In this document: piece after piece, positions 24,068 to 31,584 of the stretch
Layout: the number at the start of each line of letters is the position of its first letter
How positions within the stretch are numbered: position 1 is the first letter of the stretch
Source of the DNA: an uncultured Lacticaseibacillus sp.
GTDB lineage: Bacteria > Bacillota > Bacilli > Lactobacillales > Lactobacillaceae
DNA: 31,606 nucleotides
Direction of reading: 5' to 3'
Assembly: GCA_934293835.1 (NCBI GenBank)
Contig: CAKQZO010000005.1
Location: 1 to 31,606, forward strand
The notes under the pieces: generated by a model
Told to the model about the DNA's origin: nothing
Seen by the model: the letters and a program-made list of their open reading frames with translations, nothing else
The model's database searches: none
Program-made: the position numbers and the translations under genes

Positions 24068-24529
24068 TCAGTATTCGCCTTTGATTTTGAAGAAGCTGCC
24101 GCGAATTGTGCCGGCCAACTTAGACTTCTGACGGGCAAACTTGAACCCATCGGCGAGCGCCGATGGCACCTCCATGCCCTCGCTGAGCTTGAAGCCGACC
24201 GCGCGCTTGCCGCCTTCAGCCAGCGTGTACAAGACGTTGACGCCCAGCCCGTCTTCATAGAAAACATGCGTCCAGCGCACACCAGCGATTTCGAGTTGGC
24301 TGACCTCAAGCGGCTTGGCCGCGAAGTGCAGGTCCCGCTCCGCCAAGATCTCGGCGACGTAAGCAACGAGCTCCGGGCGTTCTGCCGCAGGCTCGGTGAC
24401 AAAATGCACCTTGTACTTATTCCAGAAATACCGCGCCTCGTTCGCGCGCAACCCTGCTAGCGCCTCTGCGTGCGGCGACGATTCCAGCCCGACCGGCGAT
24501 ACGGTCTTAAAATTCACCTGATAAGCCAT
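24068..24529 (-). CDS. Conserved-looking hypothetical protein
   Basis: Soluble protein of 153 residues that I do not recognise. It is rich in charged and aromatic residues (NEARYFWNKYKVHFVTEP near residue 29, WTHVFYEDGLGVNVLYTLAE near 86), with no signal peptide, membrane segment or obvious catalytic motif. The coding bias (third-position GC) and a start site with GAGGTATACG just before the ATG at 24529 support a real gene. It is followed by about 100 bases of intergenic DNA and then the YxeA gene, both on the minus strand. A lactobacillus-specific family is likely, but this is inference. Confidence 0.7.
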   Translation of the reverse strand: MAYQVNFKTVSPVGLESSPHAEALAGLRANEARYFWNKYKVHFVTEPAAERPELVAYVAEILAERDLHFAAKPLEVSQLEIAGVRWTHVFYEDGLGVNVLYTLAEGGKRAVGFKLSEGMEVPSALADGFKFARQKSKLAGTIRGSFFKIKGEY

Positions 24530-24560
24530 CGTATACCTCGCTATTTTTCTTCAGTATACG

Positions 24561-25991
24561 CTACTCACAAAGCTGCGCCAACACCGCGCCCAAGCGCTCG
24601 CGCAGCGGTGCGACTTGCTCGGGCAAGAAGTGCGCGAAGCTCAGCCGCACCTGATTATGCCGGGTGCCGAACAAGAAGTCCGGACGCACCAACACCTTGG
24701 CCTGCAAGAAGCGCTGATAGTCTGCGGCCTGTAAGGCGCGGCGGCAGTGAATCGTCACCCAGAAGTGGTTAGTCGCCTGCGGCACCTGATATGCCAGTTG
24801 CCCGGCCGCAACCGCCGGGGCCAAGGCCTCAGCCAAAGCCGCCTGCCGCTGGGCTAGTTGTGCTTGTTGGTGCCGCAGCGCCTGGGGTAAGTCTTGTTGG
24901 TGCAGCAACAAGACCGCCAGCTGCTGGGGGAAAATGCTGAGCTCGGCTTCCATCTGCTGGCGAATCTGCGCGAGGCGGTGGGCGATGCTCGGCGGGGCGA
25001 TCAGCCAGCCGATGCGCGTGTGCGCCCCTAGAAGCGGCGAAAGCGTCCCAATGGATAACACGTTTTGCGGATCCAGCGCGTACAGCGGCGGTGGCGCGAC
25101 TTGCCCCAACGCGACGTTGATCCCCAGCTGATCATCTTCCACCAGTGGCAGGTGCAACTCTTGACACGTCGCCAGCAAGCGCTGGCGCGCGGCCAGACTC
25201 ATCGTCGCGCCGGTCGGATTCTGGCCAGTCGGGTTGACCAGCAAAAACCGCACGTGATGCTGGTGATACACATCGCGCAGCGCCTGGAGATCGAGCTGAC
25301 CATCGTGTAGCGGCACGCCGTAGATCCGCACCCCGGCGGCCTGAAACAAGGTCAGCTGATAGAAATACGATGGTGCCTCCACCGCGATGGCATCCCCGTC
25401 GGACAACAAGCCTTGCGCCAATAAATAAAAGGCCTGCTGCGCCCCTGAGGTAATCAGCACCTGACTCGTCTCCAGCTGTTCGCCCAAGAGCGGCCGCATC
25501 GTGGCGACCACGGCCGCCTTGAGCATCGGGTCACCCGTAATTTCCACACGGTGTTCCTGCGCATACAGCGCCGCAACCGACAAGCCTTGTGGCGTCAGCG
25601 GCAGCGCCAGCTGATTGGTGATGCTGGAATCGGCCAAGTTGATGACCCCTTCTTCTTGACGCGCCTTGGCCAGCCGCACTGTGAAAGGATCCGGACCCAG
25701 CAACCGGTTGGTCGTCAGGTAATCGTGCCACTGGGTTGTCGTCGCCACACCCCAGCGATCGGGGTTCACCCACGTGCCGCTGCCGACGCGCCGCAACAGC
25801 AGCCCCGAGCTGACCAGCTCCGCCAGCGCCCGCTGAATCGTCGACCGGTTGAGGCCAAGCCGCTCGGCCAAAACCCGCTCGGCCGGCAAGCGCTCACCGG
25901 GTAATAAGTCGCCCGCCTCGATCGCGTTCGTGATCAGATTAATGACCCGCAAGTATGCGGGTTGCCGTCCTTCAGGTAATCGCCAGTCCAT
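24561..25991 (-). CDS. pdxR: MocR/GntR regulator PdxR of vitamin B6 synthesis, lacking the PLP lysine
   Basis: Protein of 476 residues: N-terminal winged helix (LPGERLPAERVLAERLGLNR near residue 31; SGLLLRRVGSGTWV near 62) plus an aminotransferase-like domain. Divergence from pdxST identifies it as PdxR-like, usually an activator controlled by PLP. NPTGQNPTGATMS near 255 and VRLSFAH near 447 are conserved. The segment that normally reads GSFSKTLSPGLRIG, whose Lys binds PLP, here reads GTLSPLLGAHTRIG, so Lys is Pro; EDDY is EDDQ. Effector binding may thus differ. ATG 25991 follows GGGAGG; the frame extends to 26042 through the palindrome at 26004-26019. Confidence 0.88.
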   Translation of the reverse strand: MDWRLPEGRQPAYLRVINLITNAIEAGDLLPGERLPAERVLAERLGLNRSTIQRALAELVSSGLLLRRVGSGTWVNPDRWGVATTTQWHDYLTTNRLLGPDPFTVRLAKARQEEGVINLADSSITNQLALPLTPQGLSVAALYAQEHRVEITGDPMLKAAVVATMRPLLGEQLETSQVLITSGAQQAFYLLAQGLLSDGDAIAVEAPSYFYQLTLFQAAGVRIYGVPLHDGQLDLQALRDVYHQHHVRFLLVNPTGQNPTGATMSLAARQRLLATCQELHLPLVEDDQLGINVALGQVAPPPLYALDPQNVLSIGTLSPLLGAHTRIGWLIAPPSIAHRLAQIRQQMEAELSIFPQQLAVLLLHQQDLPQALRHQQAQLAQRQAALAEALAPAVAAGQLAYQVPQATNHFWVTIHCRRALQAADYQRFLQAKVLVRPDFLFGTRHNQVRLSFAHFLPEQVAPLRERLGAVLAQLCE

Positions 25992-26003
25992 CCTGCCTCC
26001 CTC

Positions 26004-26019
26004 AATTTCCCGGGAAATT
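26004..26019. promoter_or_regulatory. 16-base palindrome upstream of pdxR
   Basis: AATTTCCCGGGAAATT, a perfect palindrome 12 bases upstream of the pdxR start, beside its ribosome site. The same 12-base core TTTCCCGGGAAA recurs at 29668-29679 upstream of the GGDEF gene. Possible regulator site; no known family assigned. Confidence 0.4.
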
Positions 26020-26170
26020 TTTTGCGCTGCAACATTGCCCACATGATACCATCTTTATTTGTCACTGCCCATTTTTAAATTGGGTGGCTTTTTTACCAGC
26101 CAATTGGTTCTGTTCAGGCGTCCGTACCGTGCTTATGCTTGAAGCACTCTAATGATTGAGGTGGAAGAAT

Positions 26171-27055
26171 ATGGCAGAAACAGGAACAACTCTGGTCAAG
26201 CGCGGCATGGCCCAGATGCAAAAAGGCGGCGTCATCATGGACGTCGCCAACGTGGAACAGGCAAAGATCGCCGAGGCCGCCGGAGCGGTCGCGGTTATGG
26301 CTCTCGAACGCGTCCCTTCGGATATCCGCGCCGCCGGTGGCGTCGCGCGGATGTCCGACCCGGCCATGATCGAAGCCATCATGGCCGCCGTGTCGATTCC
26401 GGTCATGGCCAAGGCACGTATCGGCCACATCGCCGAAGCGCGCATCCTGGATGCCATCGGGGTCGACTACATCGACGAATCAGAAGTGCTGACCCCTGCC
26501 GATGACCGGTATCACATCGCCAAGCAGGACTACCAGGTGCCGTTCGTCTGCGGCTGCCGCGACCTCGGCGAGGCCCTGCGACGCATCGCAGAAGGCGCGT
26601 CGATGCTGCGCACCAAAGGCGAACCCGGCACCGGCAACATCGTCGAGGCCGTCCGGCACATGGAACGCGTCAAGGAAGACATCGCTAAAGTCCATGCGGC
26701 CGCCGACAATCAGCTAGTCACCTTGGCCCGCGACTTCCGCGTCCCGCTTGACCTCTTGCAGGCCGTCCATGCCACCGGCGAGCTACCTGTGGTGAATTTT
26801 GCGGCCGGCGGGGTCGCCACCCCAGCAGACGCGGCGCTGATGATGAACCTCGGCGCCGATGGGATCTTCGTCGGCTCCGGCATTTTCAAATCCGAGAATC
26901 CCGCCAAGTTCGCCCGCGCCATCGTGACCGCCACCGCGCATCCGACCGACTACGCCTTAATCGCCGAGGCCTCCAAGCATCTCGGTGCGCCGATGCGTGG
27001 CATCGAGCTGAGCACACTGAGCGATGCCGACAAGATGTCGACGCGCGGCATCTGA
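26171..27055 (+). CDS. pdxS: Pyridoxal 5'-phosphate synthase lyase subunit PdxS
   Basis: Makes PLP from ribose-5-phosphate, glyceraldehyde-3-phosphate and ammonia supplied by PdxT, in a 12+12 complex. The protein (294 residues, normal length) contains [14 protein letters not shown] near residue 13, the first Schiff-base lysine in [10 protein letters not shown] near 76, the second in [13 protein letters not shown] near 143, and the phosphate loop [17 protein letters not shown] near 205. The ATG at 26171 follows GAGGTGG. It is divergent from pdxR; the 179-base gap contains a CCCA/TGGG hairpin followed by a T-run (26075-26095), possibly an attenuator. Confidence 0.97.
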   Translation: MAETGTTLVKRGMAQMQKGGVIMDVANVEQAKIAEAAGAVAVMALERVPSDIRAAGGVARMSDPAMIEAIMAAVSIPVMAKARIGHIAEARILDAIGVDYIDESEVLTPADDRYHIAKQDYQVPFVCGCRDLGEALRRIAEGASMLRTKGEPGTGNIVEAVRHMERVKEDIAKVHAAADNQLVTLARDFRVPLDLLQAVHATGELPVVNFAAGGVATPADAALMMNLGADGIFVGSGIFKSENPAKFARAIVTATAHPTDYALIAEASKHLGAPMRGIELSTLSDADKMSTRGI

Positions 27056-27086
27056 CCCCAATCAACGCTGTATGGAAGGTGATCAC

Positions 27087-27635
27087 ATGACAATCGGGGT
27101 ATTAGCTCTCCAAGGGGCCGTCTCAGAACATATCGCTGCGTTACACAAGCTCGGCGCCACGACCCAAGAAATTCGCGAACCGGCCGCGTTAGCCGGCATC
27201 GATGGGCTCGTCTTGCCTGGCGGTGAAAGTTCCACGATGCGCCTGCTGTTAGAGCGTGAGAATCTGCTGACGCCGCTGCGGCAACTGATTGCAGACGGCC
27301 TGCCTGTGTTCGGCACCTGTGCCGGCATGGTGCTGCTCGCCCAACCCGAAGGCTTCAACGCCTTGCCTGCACGCGTCAAGCGCAACGGCTTCGGCCGCCA
27401 ACGCGAAAGCTTCGAGGAAGATCTCGTTGTCGATGACTTGGCGACGCCTTACCCAGGCGTCTTCATCCGCGCCCCTTATTACCAAAGTGTCGCGCCGGAG
27501 GTGACCGTCCTCGCCACCGTCGGCGCGGGTCGCGTCGTTGCCGCCAGCTACAAGCGTTTGCTAGTCACGGCGTTTCATCCCGAGCTCACCACCGACTTGC
27601 GCCTACACAAGCGCTTCTTGGCGCTTACCCACTGA
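27087..27635 (+). CDS. pdxT: Pyridoxal 5'-phosphate synthase glutaminase subunit PdxT
   Basis: Class I glutamine amidotransferase that frees ammonia for PdxS. The protein (182 residues) has IGVLALQGAVSEH at the start, LPGGESSTM near residue 44, the nucleophile Cys in VFGTCAGMVLLA near 74 and the His-Glu pair in TAFHPELTTD near 164. The ATG at 27087 follows GGAAGGTGATCAC and lies 31 bases after pdxS; a longer in-frame opening reaches 27024 inside pdxS but lacks a ribosome site. Complete and ordinary. Confidence 0.96.
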   Translation: MTIGVLALQGAVSEHIAALHKLGATTQEIREPAALAGIDGLVLPGGESSTMRLLLERENLLTPLRQLIADGLPVFGTCAGMVLLAQPEGFNALPARVKRNGFGRQRESFEEDLVVDDLATPYPGVFIRAPYYQSVAPEVTVLATVGAGRVVAASYKRLLVTAFHPELTTDLRLHKRFLALTH

Positions 27636-27642
27636 GCTATCA

Positions 27643-27694
27643 AAGCCGCCCCTTGGACACCGATATTCAGGTATCTAAGGGGCGGCTTATTTTG
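27643..27694 (+). terminator. Terminator between pdxT and the GGDEF gene
   Basis: AAGCCGCCCCTT, 22-base loop, AAGGGGCGGCTT then ATTTTG: a 12-pair stem. It ends pdxST and, on the other strand with a shorter T-run, the convergent GGDEF gene. Confidence 0.88.
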
Positions 27695-27695
27695 T

Positions 27696-29561
27696 CTACG
27701 TCAAGCGCGGCAACTCTGGGCGATCGAAGTAATAACCTTGCAGATATCGTGCGCGCATCACCTTGGTCGCAAACTCGGCATCGACACTATTCTCAATGCC
27801 GGTGACGACGAACTGGATATCGTAACGCTGAACCAGACGATCACGTAGGCTGCGGTCGAGTAGCCCACTGGGATAGCGCTTCTTCAACCCACCACACGCC
27901 ACTTTGAGGATGTCCACCGCAGGCAGATACGCCTCCAGGCCCGCCAAGGGGTTGCTGGCGTCAAGATTGATCAAGGCAAGCGCGATCCCCAGACTCCGGT
28001 AACGCGGCGCATTCGCTTGTAAAACCTCCGGCGCGATCTCACGGTCAATTTCGACCACCAGCGTCGGCGTTTGGGGCTGTTCGGCGATGAAGGCCTGTAA
28101 GCGTGCCGGGGTCTCAGCATTAGCAAACTGCAACGCGGTCAGGTGCAACATGATCTTTTGACTCTCGCCCACCGCCAGCAGTTCTTTGATGTAGTTCAGT
28201 TGCACGTCGATTGGCAACGTGAATTGCACCGGAAAATTCCAGCGGTCATGATCATACTCGTACCGCGCCACCAACACTTCTTGGGCGACCACGGCCCGGT
28301 TATCGCGCGCGTCGAGTACACTTTGGCTAATCAGCGTTCTCGTCGCCATCACGTGCTGGTGCGTACCGGCGTTCACGGTGTGATCGCCGAACGTGATCGC
28401 ATTGCGGCCGTTGTGCTTGCTTTGATACAGGCTCGCATCTGCCCGCGCGTAAACATCGTCGAACTGCTCATCGCCGGCTACCACCTCGGCAACCCCGATG
28501 GACAGCGTCGTTTTGATCGTGTATTCGCCGGCAGCAAACTGCCGCGCCTGAACTGCTCGCCAAACTGCGGTGACGATCGTGCGCACCGCCTCTGGGTCAG
28601 CATCGACGAACAAAATGTTGAATTCCTCGCCGCCGGTCCGATACAATGCGTGCTGCCCTGCATGCCGTCGTAACTCCGTATCGATCGCCCGCGCGACCCC
28701 GATCAACACATCATCACCCACCAAATGACCGTAATGATCGTTAATCTGTTTGAAATGATCGATGTCGATCGCCGCCACCGTCAACCGGTGCCCGTTCTCG
28801 TGCGCCTCTTGGAAAAGATGGGTGACATCGCGCCGATAGATCGAGACACTTTTGGCATTCGTCAGGCTATCGTATTGGGCCAACTGGGCGTTCGAGGCAT
28901 TTTGTACATCCAGCTGGTGGTCGCGTGCCAACGTCATGGCTGTCACCACGACCATCACGAGATACATCGACAAGCCCTGCACGATGATCGTCGGCGTGAT
29001 GACTAATCCCGCCGAATGTGGTGGCAACAGCGTCCAGAAACAGACTCCCAGATACAGATACACGGCAATATGCCGCCAGACGTGATAGCGAATCTGGTCA
29101 CGCCAATACCACAAGATCATCAACCCCAGAGCTGCACCAACCAGCGACACCATAAACTGCGGGCGAGCGTAATAGGCCATATGGTGCATGATCCAGACAT
29201 CGAGGATGCCCAATACACGGAATCCGTACTCGCCGATGGTGATGTTTTGATCCAACAAGATGAAGGTCAACACAAACAGCCCCATGTTATGAAACATCAA
29301 ACCGCTCGCATTCGTGAAGACACGCCAGCCGACCATATGTAATCCCGTCCCGATCCCGATGGCCGCGACCATCATCAGAATCCGCAACACCCACTGCCAG
29401 CCCGGCTTGTCCTTAAGCATCACAAAGGCCGTGTGCCACAACCGCCGATAGTAGCTAATGAAGCCCGAGGCAAACATGAATGTGATCAACAGCTGTGCAA
29501 ACCACAGCGCTGTACTGAGTGGTGCCGCTCCGCGTGTCACGACACGCACGCCCATCTCCAT
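27696..29561 (-). CDS. Membrane GGDEF protein with degenerate EAL domain
   Basis: Protein of 621 residues: about seven membrane helices (residues 15-220), a GGDEF domain (about 235-400) and an EAL-like domain (about 410-615). The diguanylate cyclase site is intact (IDIDHFKQINDHYGH, YRTGGEEFNILF), so c-di-GMP synthesis is likely. The inhibitory RxxD is absent (AGQH in its place). The EAL domain has lost catalytic motifs: EVL for EAL, and INLDASN where DDFG is expected, so it is probably a binding or inactive module. Possible starts are ATG 29561, GTG 29567 (best spaced from GGGGGG) and TTG 29591. Degenerate GGDEF-EAL pairs often control exopolysaccharide. Confidence 0.88.
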   Translation of the reverse strand: MEMGVRVVTRGAAPLSTALWFAQLLITFMFASGFISYYRRLWHTAFVMLKDKPGWQWVLRILMMVAAIGIGTGLHMVGWRVFTNASGLMFHNMGLFVLTFILLDQNITIGEYGFRVLGILDVWIMHHMAYYARPQFMVSLVGAALGLMILWYWRDQIRYHVWRHIAVYLYLGVCFWTLLPPHSAGLVITPTIIVQGLSMYLVMVVVTAMTLARDHQLDVQNASNAQLAQYDSLTNAKSVSIYRRDVTHLFQEAHENGHRLTVAAIDIDHFKQINDHYGHLVGDDVLIGVARAIDTELRRHAGQHALYRTGGEEFNILFVDADPEAVRTIVTAVWRAVQARQFAAGEYTIKTTLSIGVAEVVAGDEQFDDVYARADASLYQSKHNGRNAITFGDHTVNAGTHQHVMATRTLISQSVLDARDNRAVVAQEVLVARYEYDHDRWNFPVQFTLPIDVQLNYIKELLAVGESQKIMLHLTALQFANAETPARLQAFIAEQPQTPTLVVEIDREIAPEVLQANAPRYRSLGIALALINLDASNPLAGLEAYLPAVDILKVACGGLKKRYPSGLLDRSLRDRLVQRYDIQFVVTGIENSVDAEFATKVMRARYLQGYYFDRPELPRLT

Positions 29562-29616
29562 ATTCACACAAGTCCCCCCAGACAAATGCAAAAATCATCA
29601 TTGCATAATCTCATCC

Positions 29617-29645
29617 AGTATAGCGCACCGTAAGTTAGAATTAAA
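29617..29645 (-). promoter_or_regulatory. Candidate promoter of the GGDEF gene
   Basis: Minus strand TTTAAT (29640-29645), 17 bases, TATACT (29617-29622); the -35 is weak. Confidence 0.4.
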
Positions 29646-29667
29646 GTTAACCCCATTGACAATTCGT

Positions 29668-29679
29668 TTTCCCGGGAAA
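29668..29679. promoter_or_regulatory. Palindrome TTTCCCGGGAAA upstream of the GGDEF gene
   Basis: A perfect 12-base palindrome shared with the pdxR upstream region (26006-26017). It lies about 25 bases upstream of the candidate -35 box. Confidence 0.35.
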
Positions 29680-29690
29680 TCGTTTGAGTA

Positions 29691-29749
29691 CCACAAAGCA
29701 CCCGTCGCGCAAAGCCGTCTTGGTTGGCTTGACGTGGCGGGTGCTGTGG
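29691..29749. repeat. Long imperfect inverted repeat downstream of the XRE gene
   Basis: CCAC..AGCACCCG at 29691-29704 pairs with CGGGTGCT.GTGG at 29737-29749, with an inner AAGCC/GGCTT stem: about 20 pairs in all. It lies 17 bases after the XRE stop codon. There is no T-run on either strand, so it may be an RNA-stabilising or REP-like hairpin rather than a normal terminator. Confidence 0.6.
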
Positions 29750-29765
29750 CCGCATTCAGATTGCT

Positions 29766-30383
29766 TTACTTTGCTGGCGAAGACCCATCTGCGACACGGG
29801 TCGGCAACAACCCCCAAACAAACAGCCCAACAATGAACCCGGTCCCGATGCCGTAGCCGATGTCAAAGGCCGTCAACGAGCGCGTTAAAACGACCCCAAC
29901 GGTCACCACAGCCCCGACTGTTCCGGCGATAATCCGACTATTCTTGACGCTTAGGCTGAAGTGGTGCTGGTTGACCTGCCAGTTCCGCTGACGCGCATCT
30001 TTGAGCGTGACTAAGTTCACGATCACCAATACGACCAACAGCGCAGTGCCCGAAAATCCCTTTCCGTAGCCCAAATGCCGGCTTAACCAGCTAGCGATCA
30101 CCACGGCATCCAGCAGCAAATTTAACCAATATGCTCGCCGCGCCTGAATCTGAACTTTCTCTTGTGCATGTAATTGTGTCATCATATCCCCACTCCTCAA
30201 TAATTGATCTAAGGACACACCATAAAAATCACTGAGCAACATGCAAGCATCAATATCCGGCAGGCTACGTCCAGTTTCCCAATTGGAGATCGTTTGTCGC
30301 GTCACGTGCAAGGCGTCTGCGACCGTTTGCTGGGTCAGTTGGTGTTGCTTTCTGGCTTGTTGCAGTTGTTCGTTAATGTTCAT
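29766..30383 (-). CDS. XRE-family regulator with C-terminal membrane segments
   Basis: Protein of 205 residues: an N-terminal Cro/CI helix-turn-helix (NINEQLQQARKQHQLTQQTV, then ALHVTRQTISNWETGRSLPD, then LSDFYGVSLDQLL; residues 2-65) followed by three or four hydrophobic segments (about 90-110, 112-128, 150-170 and 173-192). Membrane-tied XRE proteins of this layout are common in Firmicutes and of unknown signal. Start ATG 30383 after GGAGGACGTC; the frame continues to 30419 without need. No target operon is adjacent; it may be autoregulated. Confidence 0.85.
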   Translation of the reverse strand: MNINEQLQQARKQHQLTQQTVADALHVTRQTISNWETGRSLPDIDACMLLSDFYGVSLDQLLRSGDMMTQLHAQEKVQIQARRAYWLNLLLDAVVIASWLSRHLGYGKGFSGTALLVVLVIVNLVTLKDARQRNWQVNQHHFSLSVKNSRIIAGTVGAVVTVGVVLTRSLTAFDIGYGIGTGFIVGLFVWGLLPTRVADGSSPAK

Positions 30384-30524
30384 GACGTCCTCCAACTCAA
30401 TATGTGGGTTCAGCTTCAATTATCCAAGCAAACATCCTGCAAGGCCAGCAAAATCACCGACAAGTTGCTTGGCATCCCTAAATCACCCGGGAAATACTCA
30501 GCCGATAACTTCACCACGAGTTAC

Positions 30525-30576
30525 AAAAACACCTCCGCGTCGCGATTCGGAGATCGAATCGCGGTGCAGAGGTGCA
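30525..30576 (-). terminator. Minus-strand terminator beyond the repeat block
   Basis: Minus strand: CACCTC outer arm, CGCGATTCG/CGAATCGCG inner 9-pair stem, GAGGTG, then TTTTTG. It faces transcripts coming from the nrdI side, so everything from nrdI through the hairpin/repeat block could be one RNA ending here. Confidence 0.8.
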
Positions 30577-30657
30577 GGGGTATGTTAAAAATCGCGGAGC
30601 TATGTGGCGAAACACTGAATGCCATCGGAATGGACCAAATTCGTCGTTCGTAGGCAG

Positions 30658-30825
30658 TTAGGCGGAGCTGGGCGAGGGCGCAGCCGTGACATGACGAGCT
30701 TGCTCGTCTGCGCAAGAATTGAGCCAAACAGCTGGCGAAGCCAGGCTTGGCTCAATTCTTAGTCGGAAAAGCGCAGCTTTGCAGACGGCGCCACAGCGTT
30801 CCCGCCCTCGCCCAGCGGAGCCTAA
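30658..30825. repeat. Nested multi-branched hairpin element
   Basis: Outer stem: TTAGGC (30658) with GCCTAA (30820-30825) and, after a 3x3 internal loop, GCTGGGCGAGGGCG (30667-30680) with its exact complement at 30803-30816. Next GCCGT/ACGGC. Inside are three hairpins: GACGAGC-TT-GCTCGTC (30693-30708), AAGAATTGAGCCAA/TTGGCTCAATTCTT (30714-30760, tipped by CTGGC-GAA-GCCAG) and AAAGC-GCA-GCTTT (30768-30780). The pairing is extensive and nested like a structured RNA. Minus-strand orientation is likelier because of the terminator at 30525. No family recognised. The 714-base interval 30384-31098 contains no credible gene. Confidence 0.75.
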
Positions 30826-31100
30826 GTGCGGCCGCGCTTCGCTCTGGTTTTTCCTCGAGCTGCACGTGGCCAACGGGCTAGGCCTAACGGCACGATCAAC
30901 TGCGCGAACAAGTTCGCTCCGTTGTTCGCACGCGTTACGCTACGCCCTAAGTGCGGCCGCGCTTCGCTCTGGTTTTTTCCTCGAGCTGCGTGGCGCATTG
31001 CGCTAGGCCTAACGGCACACTGGACTACACAAGCTCGGCTTGCTCCGCCCCGTGTACGCGTTACGCTACGCACAATAACCGCGCCACTTCGCTCTGGTTT
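30821..31100. repeat. Tandem 125-bp repeat units plus a partial third copy
   Basis: Copy A 30821-30945 and copy B 30946-31071 share a constant opening (CCTAAGTGCGGCCGCG, CTTCGCTCTGGTTTTT, CCTCGAGCTGC), a central CTAGGCCTAACGGCAC and a constant close CGCGTTACGCTACGC. Between them two short segments differ in sequence yet still form hairpins, e.g. GCGAACAA/TTGTTCGC in A and TACAC/GTGTA in B. A partial third copy (CTTCGCTCTGGTTT, 31087-31100) runs into the nrdI stop codon. The opening CCTAA of copy A also closes the outer stem of the element at 30658. Units are too long and too variable for CRISPR. Confidence 0.8.
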
Positions 31101-31584
31101 AGTGGACCAACATCCTTTTGACGCCACGCTTGTCGTAATCGCGCTGATAGTTGCTCAAGGCCGCGTAGATCTTTTCGGCCTCTTCGTCATTGCCGCGCAA
31201 CTCAAACATTCCGATCACTGGTGAGTTGTAGCGGCGCGCGTAGTGCTTGGCGGTCAGGCCAAACTGGGCGTTGAAGTTGCGATTGCCGCTGCCGATGATT
31301 CCGAGCAGATTGTCCGTGTTGCCGGCATCGAGCTCATCGCGAAAATCTAGGGTCATCACTTCTTTATAGCCGCTGTTGATGCCATCGCCACCGTCGAGAT
31401 AGGTCGGCACCATCGCGAAAAACGGCTTGTCCATGATACTAACGTCGACTGACTCGGTATATTCAACCGCGTTGATTTCAGGATTGCTGGCAGCAAGCAC
31501 ATGCTGCTTGGCCGCGTAGGCAACCAGCCGTTTGACGAAGGCGCGCGTGTTACCAGAGATCGACACATAGAATAGATTGATCAT
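31099..31584 (-). CDS. nrdI: NrdI-family flavodoxin-like protein
   Basis: Flavodoxin-like protein of 161 residues that in class Ib ribonucleotide reductase systems supplies oxidant to build the dimanganese-tyrosyl radical of NrdF. FMN phosphate loop YVSISGNTRAFVKRL near residue 6, PTYLDGGDGINSGYKEVM near 60, and the NrdI hallmark IGSGNRNFNAQFGLTA near 95. Start ATG at 31584 after AGGCGATGACAA; the window ends 22 bases upstream, so nrdH/E/F may or may not adjoin. Its TAA stop is formed at the edge of the repeat block, so the repeats begin exactly where coding ends. Confidence 0.88.
   Translation of the reverse strand: MINLFYVSISGNTRAFVKRLVAYAAKQHVLAASNPEINAVEYTESVDVSIMDKPFFAMVPTYLDGGDGINSGYKEVMTLDFRDELDAGNTDNLLGIIGSGNRNFNAQFGLTAKHYARRYNSPVIGMFELRGNDEEAEKIYAALSNYQRDYDKRGVKRMLVH

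Noticed and set aside
30581..30652. Small plus-strand frame beginning MLKIAELCGETLN
   Set aside because: The start lies right after the terminator arm with no clear promoter; length and composition give no support.
30821..31071. CRISPR array
   Set aside because: The repeat unit is about 125 bp, only two full copies occur, the variable parts form hairpins, and no cas gene is present.
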